Assembly: GCF_900115005.1 (NCBI RefSeq)
Contig: NZ_FOUY01000025.1
Location: 1-64,000 of the forward strand
Source: Pseudonocardia ammonioxydans
GTDB lineage: Bacteria > Actinomycetota > Actinomycetes > Mycobacteriales > Pseudonocardiaceae
Reading direction: 5' to 3'
Length of the DNA: 64,000 bases
Position 1 is the stretch's first letter. Every line of letters begins with the position of its first letter. Below are positions 1 to 7,185 of this stretch, piece after piece. Both the position numbers and the translations under genes were made by a program. The notes under the pieces are model-generated. The model was given only the letters and a program-made list of their open reading frames with translations. It did not search any database and was not told the DNA's origin.

Positions 1-648
1 ACGCGTGAGGAGATGGCGGCGCGGGTCGCCGAGGAGCTCCCGGACGGCTCGTATGTGAACCTGGGGATCGGGATGCCGACGCTGGTGCCCGGCTACATCC
101 CCGAGGGCCGCACGGTGGTGCTGCACTCGGAGAACGGGATCCTCGGGGTCGGCCCGTACCCGGCCGACGACGAGGTCGACGCGGACCTGATCAACGCCGG
201 GAAGGAGACCGTGACCGTCAACGACGGCGCGGCCTACTTCGGCTCGTCGGACTCGTTCGGCCAGATCCGGGCGGGCAAGCTCGACGTGGCCGTGCTCGGC
301 GGGATGGAGGTCGCGGCCAACGGTGACCTGGCGAACTGGGCCGTCCCCGGCAAGATGATCAAGGGGATGGGCGGGGCGATGGACCTCGTGCACGGCGCGA
401 AACGGGTCATCGTGATGATGGACCATGTCGCCAAGGACGGGTCGGCGAAGATCGTCGAGCGGTGCAGCCTGCCCATCACCGGGCTGGGCTGTGTCACCCG
501 GATCGTCACCGACCTGGCCGTGATCGACGTGACCGGGGACGGGCTCGAGCTGGTCGAGACCGCCCCCGGCGTCAGCGCGGACGAGGTCCGCGAGAAGACC
601 GCCGCCCGGTTGTCCGGGCGCCGAGACGAGGAGGCCGTCCGTGCGTGA
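1..648 (+). CDS. 3-oxoacid CoA-transferase subunit B (5' end cut by window)
   Basis: This is the beta subunit of a 3-oxoacid (succinyl-CoA:3-ketoacid or 3-oxoadipate) CoA-transferase, which moves CoA between a dicarboxylic acyl-CoA and a 3-oxoacid. The reading frame is open from base 1; the visible residues TREEMAARVAEEL are the usual first residues of the family, so only the start codon is probably missing. The family's NLGIGMPTLV loop and the catalytic glutamate in SENGILG are present, followed by the GGMEVAANGDLANW segment. The alpha subunit should lie just left of the window. The 3' end overlaps the thiolase by 8 bp, so the two are probably co-translated and act in sequence: activation of a 3-oxoacid, then thiolytic cleavage. 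The true substrate (acetoacetate, 3-oxoadipate or another) cannot be told from sequence alone. Confidence 0.93.
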   Translation, partial: TREEMAARVAEELPDGSYVNLGIGMPTLVPGYIPEGRTVVLHSENGILGVGPYPADDEVDADLINAGKETVTVNDGAAYFGSSDSFGQIRAGKLDVAVLGGMEVAANGDLANWAVPGKMIKGMGGAMDLVHGAKRVIVMMDHVAKDGSAKIVERCSLPITGLGCVTRIVTDLAVIDVTGDGLELVETAPGVSADEVREKTAARLSGRRDEEAVRA

Positions 649-1852
649 CGCCGTCATCTGTGAACCGTTGCGAACCCCGGTGGGTGGATTCGGGGGTGGG
701 CTGCGTGATGTTCCCGCGCACACCCTGGCCTCGACGGTGATCAAGGCGGTGCTCGAGCGCACGGGTCTGGACCCGGCCGCGGTCGACGACGTGCTGCTGG
801 GGCACTGCTACCCGACGATGGACGCGCCGGCCATCGGGCGGGTCGCCGCGCTGGACGCCGGGCTGCCGGTGACCGCGACCGGGCTGCAGATCGACCGTCG
901 TTGCGGGTCGGGCCTGCAGGCGGTGCTGTACGCGGCGATGCAGGTCCAGGCGGGCACCTCGGAGGTGGTGCTGGCCGGTGGTGCGGAGTCGATGTCCTCG
1001 GCGTCGTTCTACTCGACGTCGATGCGCTGGGGGGTGAAGGGCGGCCCCGGGGTGATGTTGCACGACTCGCTGGCGCGGGGCCGGGTCACCGCCGGTGGGG
1101 AGCACTACCCGGTGCCGGGCGGGATGCTGGAGACCGCGGAGAACCTGCGCCGTGACTACGCGATCCCGCGCGCGGAGCAGGACGAGTTCTCGGTGCGCTC
1201 GCACCAGCGCGCGGCCGCGGCACAGGAGCAGGGCCGGTTCGCCGACGAGATCGTGCCGGTGACGATCAAGGGCCGTAAGGGTGACACGGTCGTCGACGCC
1301 GACGAGCACATCCGGCCGGACTCGAACGTGGAGAAGCTGTCCACGCTGCGTCCGATCCTCGGCAAGAACGACGACGAGGCCACCGTGACCGCCGGGAACG
1401 CGTCGGGTCAGAACGACGGGGCGTCGGTGTGCGTGGTGACCAGCCCGGAGAAGGCCGCCGAGCTGGGCCTGCGCCCGCTGGTGCGGCTGGTGTCGTGGGG
1501 CCTGGGCGGGGTCCCGCCGAAGACGATGGGCATCGGCCCGGTCCCGGCGACGGCGAAGGCCCTGGAGGTGGCGGGGCTGTCGCTGGCCGACATCGATCTC
1601 ATCGAGCTGAACGAGGCGTTCGCCGCCCAGGTCCTGGCCTGCACCCGGGAGTGGAAGTTCACCGAGGCGGACTTCGAGCGGATGAACGTCAACGGCTCGG
1701 GCATCTCGCTGGGGCACCCGGTGGGCGCGACCGGGGGCCGGATCCTGGCCACGATGGCGCGGGAGATGGGCCGTCGTGACGCCCGCTACGGGCTGGAGAC
1801 GATGTGCATCGGCGGTGGCCAGGGTCTCGCCGCGATCTTCGAGAAGGCCTGA
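641..1852 (+). CDS. Thiolase (acetyl-CoA C-acyltransferase)
   Basis: A 403-residue thiolase of normal length that cleaves 3-oxoacyl-CoA with CoA to acetyl-CoA plus a shortened acyl-CoA, or the reverse. The catalytic residues are all visible: Cys88 in DRRCGSGLQAV, His359 in SLGHPVGATGG and Cys389 in CIGGGQGLA; the NEAFAAQ loop is also intact. The start is GTG at 641, which overlaps the CoA-transferase stop. The stop overlaps the next ATG (TGATG at 1850), so CoA-transferase, thiolase and CaiB-type transferase look like one operon. Chain-length specificity is not readable. The PGGM and GKNDDEATVTAGNASG stretches are typical degradative thiolase sequence. Confidence 0.93.
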   Translation: MRDAVICEPLRTPVGGFGGGLRDVPAHTLASTVIKAVLERTGLDPAAVDDVLLGHCYPTMDAPAIGRVAALDAGLPVTATGLQIDRRCGSGLQAVLYAAMQVQAGTSEVVLAGGAESMSSASFYSTSMRWGVKGGPGVMLHDSLARGRVTAGGEHYPVPGGMLETAENLRRDYAIPRAEQDEFSVRSHQRAAAAQEQGRFADEIVPVTIKGRKGDTVVDADEHIRPDSNVEKLSTLRPILGKNDDEATVTAGNASGQNDGASVCVVTSPEKAAELGLRPLVRLVSWGLGGVPPKTMGIGPVPATAKALEVAGLSLADIDLIELNEAFAAQVLACTREWKFTEADFERMNVNGSGISLGHPVGATGGRILATMAREMGRRDARYGLETMCIGGGQGLAAIFEKA

Positions 1853-3069
1853 TGGCGCGCCCGCTGGACGGCCTGCGGGTCGTCGAGTGCGCCAGCTTCG
1901 TCGCCGGCCCCACCGGCGGCATGACCCTGGCCCAGCTCGGGGCGTCGGTGATCCGGATCGACCCGATCGGCGGCGGCCCCGACCACGGCCGCTGGCCGGC
2001 CGCGCACGACGGCACCGGCGACTCCTACTACTGGGCCTCGCTGAACAAGGGCAAGCAGTCGGTCACCGTCGACATGCGCTCCGACGAGGGCCGCGAGCTC
2101 GTCCTCGCGCTGGCCACCGCCCCCGGTGACGACCGCGGGGTGCTCGTGGACAACGTCGTCGGGCGCCGCTGGATGGCCAACGAGGCGCTCGTCGCGCGCC
2201 GCCCGGACCTGATCCACGTGCGGGTGCAGGGCTACGCCGACGGGCGCCCGGCGGTCGACTACACGGTCAACGCCGAGGTCGGCATCCCCGGGATCACCGG
2301 CAGCGAGGAGGGGGCGACCCCGGTCAACCACGTGCTGCCGGCCTGGGACCTGGTCACCGGGCTGAGCGTGTCGACCGCGGTCCTGGCCGCGCTGTACCAG
2401 CGCTCCCGTACCGGTGCGGGCGTCTACTCCGAGATCGCCCTGGCCGACGTGGCGCTGGCCGGGGTGGCGAACCTGGGCTGGCTGTCCGAGGCCGAGGAGG
2501 CCGGGCACGAACGGCCCCGGCACGGCAACCACGTCTACGGCAGCTTCGGTGTCGACTTCGCCTGCTCCGACGGCGACCGGGTGATGGTCGTCGCGCTGAC
2601 CCCCGGGCAGTGGAGCGCGCTGGTGTCGGTGACCGGGACCGGTGAGGTGTTCGCCGCCCTGGAACAGGCCCTCGGTGCCGACCTGACCGACGAGACCGAG
2701 CGCTACCGGCTGCGCGACACCATCGCGGCGGTGCTCAAGCCGTGGTTCCTGGCGCGGGACTCCGCGACGGTGGAGGAGGAGCTCAACCGGGCCCGGGTGC
2801 TGTGGGGCCGCTACCAGGGGATGACCGACGTCGTCACCGCGCACCGCGCCGGCGCGCACCCGCTGCTCGCCGACCTGGCCCTGCCCGGTGGCGCCACCGG
2901 CATCACCGCCCGTTCCCCGCTGCGCTGGAACGGCGACCACGGCGACGTGGGCCGGGCGCCGCAGCTCGGTGCCGACACCGACCAGGTCCTGTCCGAGGTC
3001 CTGGGCCTCGGCGAGGCCGAGATCGGTGGCCTGCACGACCGGAGCGTCGTCGGTGGCAAACGCGGCTGA
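1852..3069 (+). CDS. CaiB/BaiF family (class III) CoA-transferase
   Basis: A 405-residue class III CoA-transferase, which transfers CoA between an acyl-CoA and a free carboxylate through an aspartyl-CoA thioester. The family opening LDGLRVVECASFVAGP and the ASVIRIDPIGGGPDHGRWP stretch are clear, and Asp136 (in VDYTVNAEVG) sits where the catalytic Asp is expected. The ATG at 1852 overlaps the thiolase stop; an upstream in-frame extension exists but would run far into the thiolase. The operon already has a class I transferase, so this enzyme probably activates a different acid, possibly the pathway's entry substrate; that is inference. Confidence 0.9.
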   Translation: MARPLDGLRVVECASFVAGPTGGMTLAQLGASVIRIDPIGGGPDHGRWPAAHDGTGDSYYWASLNKGKQSVTVDMRSDEGRELVLALATAPGDDRGVLVDNVVGRRWMANEALVARRPDLIHVRVQGYADGRPAVDYTVNAEVGIPGITGSEEGATPVNHVLPAWDLVTGLSVSTAVLAALYQRSRTGAGVYSEIALADVALAGVANLGWLSEAEEAGHERPRHGNHVYGSFGVDFACSDGDRVMVVALTPGQWSALVSVTGTGEVFAALEQALGADLTDETERYRLRDTIAAVLKPWFLARDSATVEEELNRARVLWGRYQGMTDVVTAHRAGAHPLLADLALPGGATGITARSPLRWNGDHGDVGRAPQLGADTDQVLSEVLGLGEAEIGGLHDRSVVGGKRG

Positions 3070-3370
3070 GCACCTCACCGTGAGGGACGGGCCGGACGGG
3101 CCGGACGAGCAGCACCGGGTGCTGGCCGAGCTCCTGGCGATCGTGCGCAGGAGCAAGCAGGGCGACCGGCTGCCCGCCGAACGACGGCTGGCCGAGCAGC
3201 TCGGGGTCGGGCGTTCCGCCGTCCGCTCCGCCCTGCGCGAGCTCAGCCACCACGAGCTGATCGCCACCCGGCGCCAGGCCGGCTCGTTCGTCACCTCGCC
3301 CGGCCCGCCGGGCCGCCCCCTGTCGGGCCGGCCTCCGGCGGGCCGGGCGACGGCCGGTTCCCGCGGCTGA
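3053..3370 (+). CDS. Small GntR-type winged-helix protein without effector domain
   Basis: About 105 residues carrying a GntR N-terminal winged helix (KQGDRLPAERRLAEQLGVGRSAVRSALRELSHHELIATRRQAGSFV) and then only a proline-rich tail; the FCD or UTRA ligand domain expected of a full GntR regulator is missing. GTG at 3053 is preceded by GGAG and overlaps the CoA-transferase end by 17 bp; GTG at 3080 (96 residues) is the alternative. It is probably the last gene of the CoA-transferase/thiolase operon. It may be a genuine short DNA-binding protein or a truncated regulator; codon use stays GC3-rich to the stop. Confidence 0.6.
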   Translation: MANAAEHLTVRDGPDGPDEQHRVLAELLAIVRRSKQGDRLPAERRLAEQLGVGRSAVRSALRELSHHELIATRRQAGSFVTSPGPPGRPLSGRPPAGRATAGSRG

Positions 3371-3397
3371 CCGCACCGTCCACCGACCGGCCACCGG

Positions 3398-4063
3398 TCA
3401 CATCCGCGCCGCCGCGGTGAACAGGGCGGTGAGATGGTCCAGCAGCGGGTCCAGGTCGAGGTCAATCTCGTCGGTCATCGGTGCCGGCGACCCGGCCCGG
3501 CTCATCAGCAGCTCGATCAACCCGCCGGTCAGCACGGTGGCGCTGGTCGCCAGCTCCTCGTCGCGAGTGCCGGCCCCGTCGCGAGTGCCGGCCCCGTCGT
3601 GAGTGCCGGCCTCGTCGCGCAACGGCCGCATGAGCCGCGCGGCGAGCGTGCTGAACGACGCGACGAGCTCGTGCCGCTGCCGGCGGAACTCCGGGGTGGC
3701 CAGCGACTCGACCAGCGCGACCTGCACGGCGCGCGGGTCCCGGACGAACCAGTCCGCCAGCGCGGCGAGCACCGCCCGCGCCCGGTCCTGCGGGCCGGGC
3801 GCGCCGGCGGCGACCGCCCGGCGGACCGTCTCGCGGACGTCGTCGGCGATCCGGGCGGTCACCGCGCGGAAGAGCTCCTCGCGCGTCCCGAACAGCTCGT
3901 AGAAGTAGCGCGGGCTCAGCCCCGCCGCCCGGCAGACGTCGGTGACCGTGCTCGCGGCCCATCCCCGCTCGGCGAACACCGCCAGCCCCGCGTCCAGGAA
4001 CTGCTCGAACCGACGGGTCGAGCGTTCGTCCGCGCTCAGGCCTGCGTACACCCGTTCCGGCAT
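3398..4063 (-). CDS. TetR family transcriptional regulator
   Basis: A 221-residue TetR protein: an N-terminal helix-turn-helix (AGLAVFAERGWAASTVTDVCRAAGLSPRYFYELFGTREELFRAV) and a variable C-terminal ligand domain. It is divergent from the acyl-CoA dehydrogenase across about 120 bp, so it probably controls that gene and possibly the acyl-CoA synthetase behind it. An in-frame triplicated 18-bp unit (DNA 3560-3613) adds a GAGT(H/R)D repeat in the middle of the ligand domain, an unusual flexible insert. The ligand is not predictable; the context suggests a fatty acyl-CoA. Confidence 0.88.
   Translation of the reverse strand: MPERVYAGLSADERSTRRFEQFLDAGLAVFAERGWAASTVTDVCRAAGLSPRYFYELFGTREELFRAVTARIADDVRETVRRAVAAGAPGPQDRARAVLAALADWFVRDPRAVQVALVESLATPEFRRQRHELVASFSTLAARLMRPLRDEAGTHDGAGTRDGAGTRDEELATSATVLTGGLIELLMSRAGSPAPMTDEIDLDLDPLLDHLTALFTAAARM
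3560..3613. repeat. 18-bp in-frame tandem repeat x3 in the TetR gene
   Basis: Three consecutive units of GTCGCGAGTGCCGGCCCC; the third differs at two bases. They encode GAGTRD-type hexapeptides on the minus strand. The length is a multiple of 3, so gain or loss keeps the frame. Confidence 0.9.
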
Positions 4064-4185
4064 CGCACCCGCCCTCCTATCGAGAACAGCACTTTACAAG
4101 ATGAATGACGGCGTTCAAGATCTATCTCCGGCGGGCCGTCCGGGTCCGGTCCAGGTGTCCGACGACGACCGAGGAGTGGCGAGCC

Positions 4186-5328
4186 ATGGGCGGCAACTGG
4201 GAGACCGACGAGCGCAGGGCACTGCGGGCCTCCGCCCGCCGGTTCGCCGAGACGGAGATCGTGCCTAACCTCGCGGCCTGGGAGGACGCCGGGGCGGTCC
4301 CGCGCGAGCTGCACGCGAAGGCCGCCGCGGCGGGCCTGCTCGGCGTCGGGTTCGCGGAGGAGGCCGGCGGCGAGGGCGGTACCGCGGTCGACACCTGGGT
4401 GATCGCCGAGGAGATCATCCTGGCCGGTGGGTCCAGCGGGCTGCTGTCGGCGCTGTACACGCACGGCATCGGCCTGCCGCACCTGGTCGAGGCCGGTGAT
4501 CCCGCGCTCGTGGAGCGCGTCGCGCGGCCGGTGCTGGCGGGCGAGAAGATCATCTCGCTGGGCATCACCGAGCCCGAGGGCGGCTCCGACGTCGCCGGGC
4601 TGACCACCCGCGCGGTGGCCGACGGGGACGACTACGTCGTCAACGGCGCCAAGCTCTACATCACCTCGGCCACCCGCGCCGACTTCTACACCGTCGCCGT
4701 ACGGACCGGTGGGGACGGCGCCGGCGGCATCTCGCTGCTGCTGCTCGAGCGGGACATGCCGGGGCTGTCGGTCTCGGCGCCGCTGCGCAAGATGGGCTGG
4801 CTGTGCTCGGACACCGCCGAGCTGTCGTTCGACGACGTCCGGGTCCCGAGGACCAACCTGATCGGCGCCGAGAACACCGGCTTCTACGCGATCATGGGGC
4901 AGTTCGCCGCCGAGCGGCTCAGCATCGCCGTGCAGGCCTACGCGACCGCGCAGCGCTGCGTGGACCTCACGCTGGACTGGGTGAAGCAGCGCCAGACCTT
5001 CGGCCGCCCGCTGTCGGGGCGCCAGGTGGTGCGCCACCGGGTCGCCGAGATGGCCCGCCGCACCGACGTCGCCCGGACCTACACCCGCGCGGTGATCGAC
5101 CGCTGGCAGGCCGGGGAGAACGTGTTCGCCGAGGTCGCGATGGCCAAGAACACCGCCGTCGAGGCCTGCGACGAGGTCGTCGACAGCGCGGTGCAGCTCT
5201 TCGGTGGCCTGGGCTACATGCGCGAGTCCGAGGTCGAGCGGCACTACCGCGACAGCCGCATCCTGGGCATCGGCGGCGGCACCAACGAGATCATGACCGA
5301 GATCGTGTCCAAGCTCCTGCTCGCCTGA
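4186..5328 (+). CDS. Acyl-CoA dehydrogenase
   Basis: A 380-residue FAD acyl-CoA dehydrogenase that would oxidise acyl-CoA to 2-enoyl-CoA. ACAD motifs are clear: GITEPEGGSDVAGL (substrate/FAD loop), CVDLTLDWVKQRQTFGRPL and FGGLGYMRESEVERHYRD. The usual medium-chain catalytic Glu (YEGT) is replaced by GIGGGTNEIM, but Glu is present in QFAAERLSIA, the position used by isovaleryl- and long-chain-type enzymes, so it is probably active with that geometry. ATG at 4186 is preceded by GAGGAG; an in-frame ATG at 4105 would add an atypical N-terminal tail. It is divergent from the TetR gene and 31 bp ahead of the acyl-CoA synthetase. Confidence 0.92.
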   Translation: MGGNWETDERRALRASARRFAETEIVPNLAAWEDAGAVPRELHAKAAAAGLLGVGFAEEAGGEGGTAVDTWVIAEEIILAGGSSGLLSALYTHGIGLPHLVEAGDPALVERVARPVLAGEKIISLGITEPEGGSDVAGLTTRAVADGDDYVVNGAKLYITSATRADFYTVAVRTGGDGAGGISLLLLERDMPGLSVSAPLRKMGWLCSDTAELSFDDVRVPRTNLIGAENTGFYAIMGQFAAERLSIAVQAYATAQRCVDLTLDWVKQRQTFGRPLSGRQVVRHRVAEMARRTDVARTYTRAVIDRWQAGENVFAEVAMAKNTAVEACDEVVDSAVQLFGGLGYMRESEVERHYRDSRILGIGGGTNEIMTEIVSKLLLA

Positions 5329-5359
5329 GCGCCCCCGTCCACCTCGATCGGATCGCATC

Positions 5360-7148
5360 GTGCACGAGTACACCGCCCCGGGCGCCGTCGACATCGCGGA
5401 CGACGCGTCGCTGGCCGACGCCGTCACCGAGCGGGCCCGGTCGGAGCCGGACGCGGTGCTGCTCCGCCGCCGGGTGGCCGGGACCTGGCAGCCGGTGCCG
5501 GCCGCGGAGTTCGCCGCCCGGGTGGCGGAGCTGGCCGCCGGGCTGATCGCCGCCGGGGTGCGCGCCGGGGACCGGCTCGCGATCCTCGGCCGGACCCGGT
5601 ACGAGTGGACCCTGGTCGACTACGCGGCCTGGACCGCGGGTGCGGTCGTCGTCCCGATCTACGAGACCTCCTCGGCCGAGCAGGCGCGCTGGATCCTGGG
5701 CGACTCCGGCGCGGTCGGGGTGGTGGTCGAGACCGCCGCGCACGCGGAGACGGTCGGGGCGGTCCGCGAGCACCTGCCCGAGCTCGCGCAGGTGTGGCAG
5801 ATCGAGGCCGGCGGCCTCGACGAGCTGGCACGGGCCGGGCGCTCCGTCCGCCCGGCGAGCTCGCGCGGCGGCGGGAGGCGGTCGGCCGCGACAGCCTCGC
5901 GTCCCTGGTCTACACCTCGGGCACCACCGGCCGGCCCAAGGGCTGCGAGCTCACCCACGGCAACCTGCTCTACGTCGGGGCGGTCGCGCCGATGCTGATC
6001 CCCGGCATGACCGACGACGGCGCGAGCACGCTGCTGTTCCTGCCGCTGGCGCACGTCTTCGCTCGCATCATCCAGGTCGCCTGCATCCAGAACGGCGTGA
6101 CGCTGGGCCACACCGCCGACGTCGGACGCCTGCTCGACGACCTCGGCGAGTTCCGGCCGACGTTCCTGCTCGCGGTGCCCAGGGTGTTCGAGAAGGTCTA
6201 CAACGGCGCCCGGCAGAAGGCCGCGGCCGGCGGGCGCGGGGCGATCTTCGACCGGGCCGAGCGGGCCGCGGTCGCCTGGTCCCGTGCGCGCGACGGCGGA
6301 CGGCTCGGCCCGCTGGGCCGGCTCGAGCACGCGTTGTTCGACGTGCTCGTCCACCGCAAGCTGCGCGCGGCCATGGGCGGGCAGGTCCGGTGGGCCCTGT
6401 CCGGCGGCGCCCCGCTGGGCGAGCGGCTGATCCACTTCTTCCGCGGGGTCGGGGTGACGATCCTGGAGGGCTACGGCCTCACCGAGACCACGGGCCCGGC
6501 CGCGGTCGGGGCGCCCGGCGCGCTGAAGGTCGGGACGGTCGGCAGGCCTCCGGCGGGGACGTCGGTGCGGATCGCCGGGTCCGGCGAGATCCAGGTGCGC
6601 GGCCCGCAGGTCTTCCGCGGCTACTGGGGCCGGCCCGACGAGACCGCTGCGGTGCTGCGGGACGGCTGGTTCGCCACCGGCGACCTCGGCACGCTCGACG
6701 CCGACGGCCACGTCACGATCACCGGCCGGCTCAAGGAGCTGATCGTGACCTCGGGCGGGAAGAACGTGGCCCCCGCCGTGCTCGAGGACCATGTCCGGGC
6801 GCACCCGCTGGTGAGCCAGTGCCTGGTCGTCGGCGACAACCGGCCGTTCATCGGATGCCTGGTGACCCTCGACCCGGAGGCGCTGCCGGCGTGGCTGGCG
6901 GGCCACGGCCGGCCGGCCGACACGCCCCCGGCGGCGCTGACCGACGACGCGGCGGTGCGCGCGGAGATCCGCGCCGCCGTCGACCGGGCGAACAGGAGGT
7001 CTCGCGCGCGGAGTCGATCCGCGAGTTCGTCGTGCTGCCGGTCGACCTCACCGAGCAGGGCGGGCACCTCACCCCGTCGCTCAAGATGAAGCGCTCGGTG
7101 ATCATGGAGGACTTCGTCGACCAGGTGGAGCGGATCTACCGGCGCTGA
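5360..7148 (+). pseudogene. Long-chain acyl-CoA synthetase (FadD15-like), two apparent frameshifts
   Basis: An AMP-forming long-chain fatty acyl-CoA synthetase of about 597 residues, if read through two frame changes. Residues up to LDELARAGR lie in one frame; near base 5841 the match moves to another frame (GELARRREAVGRDSLASLVYTSGTTGRPKG is the P-loop region); near 6993 it moves again (AVDRAN, then QEVSRAESIREF). Both shifts are what a single missing base would give; at 6993 one extra C would restore AAC-CAG. The adenylation motifs GYGLTETTG, TGDLGTLDADGH and GRLKELIVTSGGKN are intact. It may be a real recent pseudogene, or two base-calling errors in GC-rich DNA. GTG at 5360 is the likely start. 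It fits the preceding acyl-CoA dehydrogenase as a fatty-acid activation step. Confidence 0.8.
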
Positions 7149-7149
7149 G

Positions 7150-7180
7150 CCCGCCGGCCGGTGCGCCACCGGCCGGCGGG
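7150..7180. terminator. Bidirectional hairpin between convergent genes
   Basis: A perfect 13-bp inverted repeat (CCCGCCGGCCGGT and its complement) with a 5-nt loop lies between the stops of the convergent acyl-CoA synthetase and the fusion gene. No U-tract follows, as is common in actinobacteria. Confidence 0.75.
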
Positions 7181-7185
7181 GTGGC

